From Clostridia bacterium (GTDB lineage Bacteria > Bacillota > Clostridia > Peptostreptococcales > Caminicellaceae): a stretch of DNA of 46,615 nt. Location: positions 1 through 46,615 of the forward strand of contig JAKSBP010000429.1 in the NCBI GenBank assembly GCA_022361035.1, given 5' to 3'. This document shows positions 8,695 through 18,310 of this stretch, in pieces. The position numbers were made by a program, and so were the translations under genes. Numbering within the stretch: the first letter of the stretch is position 1; each line of letters opens with the position of its first letter. The notes beneath the pieces are model-generated. The model saw nothing but the letters and a program-made list of their open reading frames with translations. It searched no databases and had not been told where the DNA came from.

Positions 8695-9411
8695 CTACAG
8701 TTCTCTAAAATACAATGTTTTCCGATTAACAACTTCCACTATCTCTTCATGTTTGCTAAGAATAAAAAAATGTCCTCCTTCAAACTCTATTACATCGCAT
8801 GCTTTATTTGTAATACTATGCCACTCTTTCAAGTCATCGGGAGTTACATCCTTATCCTGTGCTCCGTTAAAGACCGTAATATCTATATTAAACTTCTCTA
8901 ATTTAGGTACATGGTTATACTCTTCAATTATTTTGTAATCTGCTTTTATTATAGGGACAAATATGTCAAGTAACTCTTTATGTTCAAAGAATTCTTTTTG
9001 CATCCCTCCAATTTTATAAATTTCATCAATAAATTCTTCTTTAGGCATCTTATGAAAAATCTTATCTAGTCTTTTAATATGGGGTGGATATCTTCCAGAG
9101 AAAAAAGCATGTATTGGTATCCTGTTTTTTAGTTCCTTGATCTTATACATTAGTTCGTAGACTAAAACAGAACCCATGCTATGTCCAAAAAAGGCAAACT
9201 CAGTATCATCAAGTGTCTCTTCTATAGAGTTGTAAATATCATCAACTGCATCATTAACACTATTATAAAATGGTTCTTTGCTTCGGCTACCTCTACCCGC
9301 TAGCTCTACTGGGTATAGTTCAATGGAATCGTGCAAAAACTTTTTCCACCTAGTATAAAGCATTGCTGATCCCCCAGCATATGGTAAGCAAAATAATCTA
9401 ATCCTCTTCAT
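8695..9411 (-). CDS. Type II thioesterase
   Basis: 238 residues, the usual length for stand-alone alpha/beta-hydrolase thioesterases of NRPS/PKS clusters, which hydrolyse aberrant acyl groups from carrier proteins. The catalytic triad is visible: Ser78 in GHSMG, Asp186 in GAQDKD and His214 in GGHFF. The N-terminal FCLPYAGGSA and ELAGRGSR motifs are diagnostic of the family. The ATG at 9411 has GTGAGGT upstream. It is the only recognisable thioesterase in the cluster; the modular proteins carry none, so it could also contribute to release, although type II enzymes normally edit. It is flanked by pseudogenes on both sides (decayed KS upstream, collapsed exporter downstream) yet is itself intact. 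Confidence 0.92.
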   Translation of the reverse strand: MKRIRLFCLPYAGGSAMLYTRWKKFLHDSIELYPVELAGRGSRSKEPFYNSVNDAVDDIYNSIEETLDDTEFAFFGHSMGSVLVYELMYKIKELKNRIPIHAFFSGRYPPHIKRLDKIFHKMPKEEFIDEIYKIGGMQKEFFEHKELLDIFVPIIKADYKIIEEYNHVPKLEKFNIDITVFNGAQDKDVTPDDLKEWHSITNKACDVIEFEGGHFFILSKHEEIVEVVNRKTLYFREL

Positions 9412-9499
9412 TCTATGTACCTCACACTTTCTATCTTAAACTATATTTCACATCTAAGTTCACCACTTTATATATTTTCAAATAATTAACAAGTCTCAA

Positions 9500-9791
9500 T
9501 TATAGACATAGCCTATCCTTAGGTTCAGCCAACCCCATGGATACACGAACCTTAGCAGACATTTCAAATTCCCTGTGTCTTATAGCTTCATAAGCTGTAT
9601 GTATTGCAACTAAACTCTAGGAAGTATATATTCTCAATTACAATACTAGGCTATTTTAGATTTAAAATATAGGATACTTGTCCTAACATTATTTCTAGAT
9701 AGGAGCCTGTGGAAACCATAGGTATAGTCCATATATATCTATAGAATATTGATGATAATTTTCCCATAGTATAGCCGTAACCAATATAAAC
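9500..9791 (-). pseudogene. Decayed ketosynthase fragment
   Basis: Two overlapping minus-strand frames encode the KS region around the active site. The first runs from 9791: VYIGYGYT, then LGQVSYILNLK, an in-frame TAG, and PSIVIEN. These match the segments VYVGHDHVT and LASRISYILDLKGPSIVTDT of the neighbouring intact KS. The second frame (9616-9500) gives SLVAIHTAYEAIRHREFEM, matching SSGLVAVHQACKAIKSNECDM. The Cys-containing TACSS core is lost at the frame change. No other KS parts were found in 9792-9988. The fragment lies between the truncated PKS4 ACP and the thioesterase, so a further PKS module once followed. Confidence 0.8.
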
Positions 9792-9988
9792 TCACATTTT
9801 TATTCAGTGAAACCTATTTAATTCATGGTCTCAATCTTTAATTTAAATATATTTAGTTTCCACAATCAACCCTCAATTATATCCTACCTAATTCCTTTAT
9901 AGAAAATATGGAAGTTAGAGGCATAAAATTTATCAATTTTATTTTACAGATATATTTTAGTGTTGCCTCCACTCCCATGATTTCTTCT

Positions 9989-10522
9989 TTAATCAATGTT
10001 TAATAGCTTTGCTGTTGCTTTATCCTCAGAAATATCTCCTCTACTTAGTTGATCTAGAATACTGTCTATACCCTCCTCAGATTCTATTACCTTAATTTTT
10101 TCTTCCTTCTTATTTAGTTTTTTATCTAGATGCTTTGATATTTCGCTTACCGTATTATAAGTAAATATATCTGACATGCTTAATTGATCTGGGAAGCTTT
10201 TTTCTAATTCTCTTAGTAAATCCATCACAAGTATAGAGTCCCCACCTAACTGAATAAAGTTGTCAATAAGGCATTGTAACACTCCTGTGAACTTCCGAGG
10301 ACATATGCATTTTCATTAATCTTTTCATATGAGTCACCATATACAACTTTAATAGTCCTTCTACCCTTATCATCTAATTCTCTAATTATGTCTTCCCCAA
10401 TTCCCAACTCATCCATAAAAACAAGGCTTATCCCTAAGATTGGTTTTTCATTTATCCTTTTTTCTTTATATTCTACCTACTGTATTTTATAGCATAAATC
10501 TAATTTATCTGTTCTAAAATCT
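9989..10522 (-). pseudogene. Remnant of PKS4 KR N-terminus fused to ACP half by deletion
   Basis: Just after the PKS4 stop, a shifted minus-strand frame reads SEDFRTDKLDLCYKIQ, a TAG, then GISLVFMDELGIGEDIIREL and YGDSYEKINENAY. This aligns with the N-terminal structural part of the KR in PKS3 (VVLKDERGIGDKVAKLLRNR, YGNSFSKRDENNY). Near 10260-10290 it meets the second half of an ACP (IDNFIQLGGDSILVMDLLREL, phosphopantetheine Ser in GGDS), followed by the usual C-terminal docking tail (DSILDQLSRGDISEDKA) to 9989. The catalytic KR, with its Rossmann motif and Tyr, and the first ACP helix are missing. Compared with PKS1-3 about 1.4 kb is deleted. The ACP half is open from a GTG at 10282 (97 codons) but lacks helix I, so it is unlikely to fold normally. 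Confidence 0.85.
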
Positions 10523-13345
10523 TCACTTATGTCCCTTCTTTATTACGTAATCATCAATTTCTATAAATCTGTTTCCATTCTCGTCAATTAATACAATATC
10601 GAAGCTAAAGGTCTCACTATCATCATTTAAATTACCTTTAGTTTTTATGTAGCTGTAAAATATAGAAGGCATCTTATCATATATTCTAAAGCTCTTATAT
10701 GAAAAGGGACGATAATCATTACTTTCATTTAATCTAATAAACATATTTACTGCGTTATCAAGCATTGCAGGATGTATACAATATTCTTTTAAATCCCCTA
10801 TCATTTCTTGTGGAAGTTGAATTTTTACTAGCATTTCATTATTCCCCGATAAAGCTTCACTAACATTTTTCCATCTTGGTCCAAACTCTGCTATAGCTGT
10901 TTTATCCTTTATTTCACTTTCCTTTATTTCTTTATTACATCTATTTTTTATATCCTCAACATCGTAGACCTTTTCTTCTCTAATGGAAATATCAAATCCT
11001 TTACCCTGAACATGTTTAACCCATCTATCATTATCCTTACTACAAATAATAAACTCTAAGTATTCATCACTTCTTCTAATTTCAGTATAAATCTTTTTCT
11101 TTTCACCCTTGTTAACAAGTATAGGTGAAAAAAAAGCAACATCCCTAATCTCCATTTGATTAATATCATAACTACTACTACAAACTTCTTGAATCATCTC
11201 AAAATAAGCTGTTTCTGGAACAATACTTTCACCTAGCAATTTATGCTCTGTTAATATCCAATACTTCTCTTGACACAATTCAGTAACATATGTAGTGTTA
11301 GTTATTGTATCTGAAGCACAATAGTCAAGCAGAGGATGTTCAACCCTATACAAACCCCTGTTATCTAGAGAACGAGAGTCATCTCCATATTTTTTAGATA
11401 AATCAGAAAAGTACCAATATCTTTTCTTTTTAAAAGAATATACAGGAATGCTAACTCTTCTTCGTTCTTCTCCCACATAGAGAATACTTTCCCAATCCAT
11501 GTCTGCACCTTGTATATAATAGCTGCATACCTCATCAAGTATTTTGCTATGTTTCTCTTTATTTTGAAGCATAGCTTTCAGTTCTGTATTTGCATCATTT
11601 GTTAAACGCTCTTTTTCTCCCTCCGTAAGCTCCCCTTTTTTCCGTTCTTCCTTATACTTATTTACAATCCTGTGAAACCCATAATAAATTCCATTTATAT
11701 CTGTTGTTTGAAAATCAGAGCAGCAAACAATATCTAATTTTTTCTTTAACTCTGATTTGCTACTTACTGTAAGTGCTAATCTATATTCATAATGTTTCCT
11801 TCCCGTACTTGCCGTATAACAAATATCTTCAAGCTTTGCTTTACTATTGTCTAGATATTCACTATATTGCTTTACCATATTTTCCAATATATCCTCACTT
11901 TTTGCAGATATAACTAAAATGCATGGTCTTATTTCTTCTTCAGCTATATTATCATGAACTTCCGGTGCCTCTTCTAAAACCATATGACAGTTAGTACCAC
12001 TAAAGCCAAAACAATTAACTCCTGCTCTTCTAGGATGATCCTTAACTTCCCAGTTCTGTATCTTATCATTTATGTATACCGGTGAATTATGAAAAGATAT
12101 ATAGGGATTAGGCACTTGAAAGTTTATTGTTGCAGGAATTTTCTTATTCTTCATTGAGAGAATTATCTTTAATAAGGAAGCTGTTCCAGAGGCACTTACT
12201 AGATGACCTACACTTGGTTTTAATGAGCCAATGCCACAAAACTGCTTTTTCTTAGTAAATCTTGAAAATGCATTTGTTAAAGCCTTTACTTCAATAGGGT
12301 CTCCCATTACTGTACCTGTACAATGGGTTTCAATGTAAGAAATAGTTTCAGGATTTATCTTTGCTTCTTCCCAGGCTTTAACTATTACATCGGCCTGAGC
12401 AGAAGCATTTGGTGCTGTTATGCCACTTGATATACCATCGTTATTTATTGCACTGCCCTTAATTACAGCATGTATATTATCCCTATCTCTCAATGCTTTT
12501 TTCAGAGGCTTTAGGATTATAGTACAAACTCCTTCTCCCCATACAGTACCCTTTGAGTTTTTGTCAAAGGTTCGCACTATACTATTATCTGTCTCAATCA
12601 CCTTAAAGGACTTATACTTTATAGGCCAGAGCTGGAGGCCAATTCCTCCAGCTATAGCCATATCACATTCATTACTCTTTATTGCTTTGCATGCCTGATG
12701 TACCGCAACAAGTCCCGAAGAACAAGCTGTATCTGTAACAATACTAGGCCCCTTTAAATCAAGTATATAAGATATTCGACTTGCTAATATGGATGGATAT
12801 GTACCCGTTAGGGCTCTCATATCTGAACTTGCAAGCCCTCCACTATAATTCTTATATACGGCTCCCGTTACATGGTCATGGCCCACATATGTACCTGTCT
12901 TTGTTCCAGATATTATGTTAGCATATCCTGCATCCTCGATTGCTTCCCAAACTACTTCAAGGAATAACCTTTGCTCTGGTTCCATATATTTAGCTTCTTT
13001 ACGGGATATTTTAAAAAATGACGGATCAAATTTATCAATTTCATTTATATATCCACCTAAACGGTAAATTATGTTCTTTTTTTCTTCATCGGTAAACAAA
13101 GTTCCTATATCATTTTTTCTATCCTGTGAAAGAGGGGATATACAATTCACACTATTCTTGAGGTTATACCAAAACTCCTTTAAGTTTCCAGCCCTTGGCA
13201 ACCTAGCAGACATACCTATTACAGCTATATCATCGGATAAATATTTTTCATTTGCTTCAATCTCTTTAAAAACCATCATGGCATCCTTAGGTGCTATTTT
13301 TTTATCAGCTATTAATTTATATAAAATATTCTTTATTGACTTCAT
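10523..13345 (-). CDS. PKS4: trans-AT polyketide synthase, KS-DH (truncated module)
   Basis: 940 residues: N-terminal docking helices (about 1-38), KS (about 38-465; Cys about 207 in TDTACSSGL, first His in ETHCTGT, second His in SVGHLVS), AT-less linker ending SIPVYSFKKKRYWYF, then DH (about 670-935). The DH first motif is HKLLGESIVP (matches HxxxGxxxxP); its second is HPAMLDNAVN, with Asn where Gln or His is usual. The protein stops at VIKKGHK, exactly where PKS1-3 continue into KR. The stop arises from a frameshift, since KR-like coding sequence follows in another frame. The present protein thus has no reductase and no carrier domain in cis. The KS could still accept a chain from PKS3's ACP. 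ATG with AGGACGAG upstream; 45 bases after PKS3. Confidence 0.92.
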   Translation of the reverse strand: MKSIKNILYKLIADKKIAPKDAMMVFKEIEANEKYLSDDIAVIGMSARLPRAGNLKEFWYNLKNSVNCISPLSQDRKNDIGTLFTDEEKKNIIYRLGGYINEIDKFDPSFFKISRKEAKYMEPEQRLFLEVVWEAIEDAGYANIISGTKTGTYVGHDHVTGAVYKNYSGGLASSDMRALTGTYPSILASRISYILDLKGPSIVTDTACSSGLVAVHQACKAIKSNECDMAIAGGIGLQLWPIKYKSFKVIETDNSIVRTFDKNSKGTVWGEGVCTIILKPLKKALRDRDNIHAVIKGSAINNDGISSGITAPNASAQADVIVKAWEEAKINPETISYIETHCTGTVMGDPIEVKALTNAFSRFTKKKQFCGIGSLKPSVGHLVSASGTASLLKIILSMKNKKIPATINFQVPNPYISFHNSPVYINDKIQNWEVKDHPRRAGVNCFGFSGTNCHMVLEEAPEVHDNIAEEEIRPCILVISAKSEDILENMVKQYSEYLDNSKAKLEDICYTASTGRKHYEYRLALTVSSKSELKKKLDIVCCSDFQTTDINGIYYGFHRIVNKYKEERKKGELTEGEKERLTNDANTELKAMLQNKEKHSKILDEVCSYYIQGADMDWESILYVGEERRRVSIPVYSFKKKRYWYFSDLSKKYGDDSRSLDNRGLYRVEHPLLDYCASDTITNTTYVTELCQEKYWILTEHKLLGESIVPETAYFEMIQEVCSSSYDINQMEIRDVAFFSPILVNKGEKKKIYTEIRRSDEYLEFIICSKDNDRWVKHVQGKGFDISIREEKVYDVEDIKNRCNKEIKESEIKDKTAIAEFGPRWKNVSEALSGNNEMLVKIQLPQEMIGDLKEYCIHPAMLDNAVNMFIRLNESNDYRPFSYKSFRIYDKMPSIFYSYIKTKGNLNDDSETFSFDIVLIDENGNRFIEIDDYVIKKGHK

Positions 13346-13390
13346 TTATAACTCGTCCTTTCTGTTTATTAAAAGAAATTTTTACACAAG

Positions 13391-16300
13391 TTATTTACCA
13401 CTTAAGCTGTATTCTTGAATCAGTATATCCGCTTCTTCTGTAGATATTTCACCCTTTGCAAGACGATTCATTATTTCCTCAACTGCAGCCTCTGAATCAA
13501 TTGCTGTTGCTGTAGATTCCATGCCCTCAGCATACTGCTGTAAAGCTCCATTATCTTCACCATCGGTTTTCTCTTTAATATATTTAGACATCAATTTTAT
13601 TGTAGGATAAGTAAATATATCAGATATATCTAGTACATCTGGGAAAACTTTATCCATGGATTTAATAAGGCTTGCAGCTATTATTGAATCTCCACCAAGT
13701 TCAATAAAGCTATCATACAAGCTCACTTCTTCCATAGCTAGAACCTCTGACCATACTTGTGCTACACTCATTTCTATCTCGCTTACACTTTCTTGTCCCT
13801 TAATAACCACATCAACTTGCTTATTTTTCTTATTTGACTTACTATTTGCCCTTATATATCCACATCTTTTTTCCACCTTTGATTTTAACTCAGGGGACAG
13901 ATTGATATTTAAACCATCTTCAACGTGGCTAATTCTCTGATAATCCAGTTCACCCACTATCATCCTTGTTATATCCCTTTTAAGTATATTGTCAAAGGCC
14001 TCTATCCCGCCTTTATTAGTTACTGCTTTAAATAGACCTCTTACCTCATCAATATTGTATCCTAATGCCATTCCTGTTTCCTTCCACACCGTCCAGTTTA
14101 TTGTAGCTGTTCTTCCTCCATTTTTTCTCCTATAGGCAGCAAATGAATCTAAATAACCATTAGCTGATGCATAATCACTTTGACCCATAGCTCCTATGAT
14201 TGAAAGTATAGATGAAAACATTACAAAGAAATCCAGTTCATCCTCCTGCGTTAATCTATCAAGCAGCCAAGTACCCTCGATTTTTGGAGAGATAACTTTT
14301 TTGAACGTATCCATATCTTTTTGAATCATAATACCCTGTCCAGCTAAGCCAGCACTATGAATAATACCGTTTATCCTTCCAAAGTCTGTTCTTAAAGAAT
14401 CTATTACAATCTTCATATCATCAAAGGACGTTATATCACCTCTATAGCACACAACCTTTGCTCCTGTTCTTTCAACTTCTTTTATACCCTTTAGTATGCT
14501 ACAAAGCTTTTCATCTTCATTAGTCTCAAGTATCATGTCCCACTTAGCTCTATCTGGTATAGTTGAACGACTTACCATGGCAATATTTACTTTATTTATA
14601 CTTCCAAGATGTTTAGCGATTTCTAGTCCTAAGCCCCCTGTTCCACCAGTAATAAGATATACACCTTCATCTTTAATATCAATTTCTTCCACAGCTTCAT
14701 CCTCAAGTTCATACTCAGTAAATTCTTCTACATATCTGATATCTTCACGATAAGCTACTTGATATATAGTCTCCCTTAAAGATATCTCTTTTACAATCTC
14801 CTCTGGGGAAGTTCCAATATCAATATCAATGCACCTACTCTTTAAACCACTATATTCACTTTCTACTACTCTACCCAATGCGGCCAAGGATGCATTATGG
14901 GAATTAATTATTGCTTCATCCTTTGTTACCTCGTTAACGTAATCAGATACTAGGACTATATCGATTCCTTTATTCAATTTAGCTCCAACTAAAGCTCTTG
15001 TAAGGTAATATAGGCTGTAAATCCCTTTATTTTTCCTATCTTCTAGCTCCTCAATAGAATTCACCTGTTCGTGGCAAATACTTCCCATGTGGATAATTTT
15101 CGATAGTTTCCTACCCTTTAGCTCATCTATGATATTTATATAGCTAGCCTCATCAATACCTATTTCATAATTATTTTCATCTCTTTTGCTAAATGAATTT
15201 CCATAGGATACTTCTATAACCTCTGCTCCCCTATTTCTCAGCAGCTTAGCTACTTTATCTCCTATGCCCCTCTCATCTTTTAATACAACTACTGTTCCAC
15301 TTTCCACCTCTTCACTTAAATCTTGTATATCTCTTTGACTCCATCCTATTCGGTGGTATTGGTTACTTCCAGACTTATCCTCACCAAACCTTAAAGCTTC
15401 CTTAGCCACTTTTTTAATCGTATAGCCCTGAATCTCTACTAAAACTTCGCCCTCTTCATTAATCAGAATTATATCTAGGGATACAGTTTTAATTCCTTTA
15501 TCAAGCCTAGTATTAATTTTCTGATAGCTGTAAAACTTCTTTGGTAATGACTTATGTACTTCTAGTTTTTTAAAGGATAGGGGTAAATATATACCCGCTT
15601 CTACTTTTTGTACTATTTTTTGTATTGCCAGATTTATTGCATTGTCTAACATGGCTGGATGCAACGAAAACTGTTTTGTATCTTCTTCAAACTCTTCATG
15701 TATTTTAATTTCAGTCAGAGCTTCATTTTCGCCAACACTAATACCAGCTACATTTCTCCATCTAGGTCCGAATTTGAACTCTCCCATAGGGGAACTCATG
15801 TCTATTTCTAGATTGTATTTACTACATCTTTTTCTTAATTCCCTTAAATCTAAATTTTCTCCAGGTTTTTCAGGACTCTTATATATTTTACCTTCCGCAT
15901 GTACAATCCAATTCTCTTCATTAATTAAATTGGAAGAATTACTGGTTATCGTAAAGCTAAAGAATCCATCTTCTCTCTTTATAATGGTATGTACTTCCTT
16001 GTGTTGGTCTTTATCAACAACTAAAGGTGCTAGAAATATAACATCTCTAAGCTCTATATCCCTATTACCACAAAGCTTTCGTCCAGCTTCTATTGCTATT
16101 TCAAGATAGGAAGTTCCCGGTAGGACATTAAAGTCCATAATAAGATGCTCTGTCAGTACCCAGTGTCTATCTACATTCATACTGGTCATATATACTTCTT
16201 GATTCAATGTGCTTACAAGGCACTTATCAACTAATGGATGTCCTATTTCCTTATAAAAGGCTTCGACCTGTGGCTCTGATTCCTCTTTTTCCATCCAATA

Positions 16301-18211
16301 ATGTTTATGTTCAAATGGGTAGGTTGGTAAACTTATCTTTCTACACTCTTTGCCCTTATAGAGCTGTGACCAATCTACATCTCCACCCTTTATATATATA
16401 TCACAAATTTCTTTAACACTATTTTCATAGTCTTGACCTTCAAGATCTGCTAATTTGTATAACTTATCGGTTGCCATATTGTCAAATTCTCTCTTTTGAC
16501 CTTTAGTAATCTCCCCAGGCAAACCCTGCTTCATATTATTGGAAACAACCTGATGACTCCCATATAGTATATCCTTGTCATCTATATCCCTAAAGTTACT
16601 ATTGCTTAACTTCTTAATTTTTTTAACAAAATCTTCTTTATCCTTTAATATCATCGTCAACCTGTGCTTATAATGAATTCTACCTGTACTTCCAGTAAAA
16701 CATATATCCTTAAGTAAAAATTCATTACTTTCTTTTATGAAGTTGTTATATTTTCCAATATAAGCTTCTAGTGCCTCCTCACTTCTTGCTGACAATGTAA
16801 ATACATAGGGCATTTCATTTTTAGTTTCCTCTTCATAGCTATTCTTTATTTCCGGTGCCTCTTCTAAAACCATATGGCAATTTGTTCTACTAAAGCCAAA
16901 GGAGCTTATTCCTGCCCTAAGGGGAATATCGCCAGTCTCCCAATCCTTAAGTGTATCGTTAACATATAGTGGTGAATCTATAAACTCTATAAAGGGATTA
17001 GGCTCTGTAAAATTAATATTGATTGGAATTTGTTTGTTCTTCATTGACAATATTACCTTCATAAGTGATGAAACAGCTGCTACACCTACACCATGTCCTA
17101 TGTTTGCCTTAACTGAACCAATCCCACAAAATTGTTTCTTGTCTGTATACTTTTCAAAGGCAGTTTTTATACCTTTGACCTCTATTGGATCGCCTAAAAC
17201 AGTGCCTGTGGCATGGGCTTCCATATAGGATATGGTTTCGGGGTCAATGCCAGCATCCTCCCAAGCCTTTACTATTACTTCTGACTGTGTTTCCGCACTT
17301 GGAGCAGTAATACCATTGGTGGTACCATCATTATTAATGGCACTTCCCTTTATAATCGCATGTATGTTATCATTATCCTTAATGGCCTCTTTAAGGGGCT
17401 TTAATATTAAAAATGCAACTCCTTCTCCCCAAACTGTACCTTTAGAATTCTTATCAAATACACTTAGCTTTCCATCATCGGATTGTACACCATCAAAGCT
17501 TTCATTTATCTGTCTAATTAGGTGCAATCCTCCTGAAATGGCCATTTTACACTCCTTATTCTTTATGGCCTTGCAGGCAAGATGGGTAGCAACAAGACCT
17601 GAGGAGCATGCTGTATCAACAATCAAGTTTGGTCCCCTAAGATTTAATATATAAGATATACGACTTGCTAACACTGAGGTCATTGATCCAGTCATTTTCA
17701 GTAAATCCTGTTGGTCATCTAGTTTGTTATACTCCATTTGATATGTATGGTCAACGCCAACGTATACTCCCATTTCCGAACCATATATTTCATTGTTTGC
17801 ATATCCAGAATCTTCAATAGCTTCCCATACCGTCTCAAGGAACAATCTTTGAGAAGGATGCATAGCAATGGCCTCTTTTGGCGATATACGAAAGAATCCT
17901 GCATCAAACATCGCAATATTCTCTAGCCAACCGGCCTTCATGTGCATATCTTCTTTACTGCCAATATCATCGGCCCTCTCCCTAGGCATACTTCTAATAA
18001 ATTCCATACCGTTCTTTAAATTATTCCAATACTTCTGAGGGGTATCTGCACAGGGGAACTTGCACGCAAGTCCCACTATGGCAATATCCTCCTTATCTTC
18101 TTCCTTTGTTTTATTTATCTCATTTAGAATCATCACAGACATATCTTTATCGAACTTACCACTTTTTAATCCTTCCAGTATATATCTATTTAATACATCC
18201 TTATTGCTCAT
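13391..18211 (-). CDS. PKS3: trans-AT polyketide synthase, KS-DH-KR-ACP
   Basis: 1606 residues. N-terminal docking segment NRYILEGLKSGKFDKDMSV; KS (about 40-470; Cys about 200 in VDTACSSGL, EAHATGT with Ala for the usual Gly, NIGHGVG); linker to LPTYPFEHKHYW; DH (about 660-930); KR (Rossmann TGGTGGLGLE about 1187, Tyr in SDYASANGY about 1347); ACP (IELGGDSI, Ser about 1507); C-terminal tail MNRLAKGEISTEEA. The DH is unusual: the first motif reads HLIMDFNVLP, with Asp instead of the conserved Gly, and the second is HPAMLDNAIN, so dehydration may be weak. No AT is fused, so malonyl must come from the discrete AT. The expected reaction is one two-carbon extension, ketoreduction, then (if DH is active) dehydration. 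ATG with GAGGAGG upstream. Confidence 0.95.
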   Translation of the reverse strand: MSNKDVLNRYILEGLKSGKFDKDMSVMILNEINKTKEEDKEDIAIVGLACKFPCADTPQKYWNNLKNGMEFIRSMPRERADDIGSKEDMHMKAGWLENIAMFDAGFFRISPKEAIAMHPSQRLFLETVWEAIEDSGYANNEIYGSEMGVYVGVDHTYQMEYNKLDDQQDLLKMTGSMTSVLASRISYILNLRGPNLIVDTACSSGLVATHLACKAIKNKECKMAISGGLHLIRQINESFDGVQSDDGKLSVFDKNSKGTVWGEGVAFLILKPLKEAIKDNDNIHAIIKGSAINNDGTTNGITAPSAETQSEVIVKAWEDAGIDPETISYMEAHATGTVLGDPIEVKGIKTAFEKYTDKKQFCGIGSVKANIGHGVGVAAVSSLMKVILSMKNKQIPININFTEPNPFIEFIDSPLYVNDTLKDWETGDIPLRAGISSFGFSRTNCHMVLEEAPEIKNSYEEETKNEMPYVFTLSARSEEALEAYIGKYNNFIKESNEFLLKDICFTGSTGRIHYKHRLTMILKDKEDFVKKIKKLSNSNFRDIDDKDILYGSHQVVSNNMKQGLPGEITKGQKREFDNMATDKLYKLADLEGQDYENSVKEICDIYIKGGDVDWSQLYKGKECRKISLPTYPFEHKHYWMEKEESEPQVEAFYKEIGHPLVDKCLVSTLNQEVYMTSMNVDRHWVLTEHLIMDFNVLPGTSYLEIAIEAGRKLCGNRDIELRDVIFLAPLVVDKDQHKEVHTIIKREDGFFSFTITSNSSNLINEENWIVHAEGKIYKSPEKPGENLDLRELRKRCSKYNLEIDMSSPMGEFKFGPRWRNVAGISVGENEALTEIKIHEEFEEDTKQFSLHPAMLDNAINLAIQKIVQKVEAGIYLPLSFKKLEVHKSLPKKFYSYQKINTRLDKGIKTVSLDIILINEEGEVLVEIQGYTIKKVAKEALRFGEDKSGSNQYHRIGWSQRDIQDLSEEVESGTVVVLKDERGIGDKVAKLLRNRGAEVIEVSYGNSFSKRDENNYEIGIDEASYINIIDELKGRKLSKIIHMGSICHEQVNSIEELEDRKNKGIYSLYYLTRALVGAKLNKGIDIVLVSDYVNEVTKDEAIINSHNASLAALGRVVESEYSGLKSRCIDIDIGTSPEEIVKEISLRETIYQVAYREDIRYVEEFTEYELEDEAVEEIDIKDEGVYLITGGTGGLGLEIAKHLGSINKVNIAMVSRSTIPDRAKWDMILETNEDEKLCSILKGIKEVERTGAKVVCYRGDITSFDDMKIVIDSLRTDFGRINGIIHSAGLAGQGIMIQKDMDTFKKVISPKIEGTWLLDRLTQEDELDFFVMFSSILSIIGAMGQSDYASANGYLDSFAAYRRKNGGRTATINWTVWKETGMALGYNIDEVRGLFKAVTNKGGIEAFDNILKRDITRMIVGELDYQRISHVEDGLNINLSPELKSKVEKRCGYIRANSKSNKKNKQVDVVIKGQESVSEIEMSVAQVWSEVLAMEEVSLYDSFIELGGDSIIAASLIKSMDKVFPDVLDISDIFTYPTIKLMSKYIKEKTDGEDNGALQQYAEGMESTATAIDSEAAVEEIMNRLAKGEISTEEADILIQEYSLSGK

Positions 18212-18310
18212 TAAATACTGCCTCCTCTCTTACCTTTAAGAAGTTTACTAGTAAACAATGAATTATAAATCCTTTAGGATTTATTCATATCCTATATGTA
18301 CTTATCCTAA

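Noticed and set aside
8650..8901. Plus-strand frame opposite the type II thioesterase
   Set aside because: It is antisense to the thioesterase, which carries all its catalytic motifs; no independent support.
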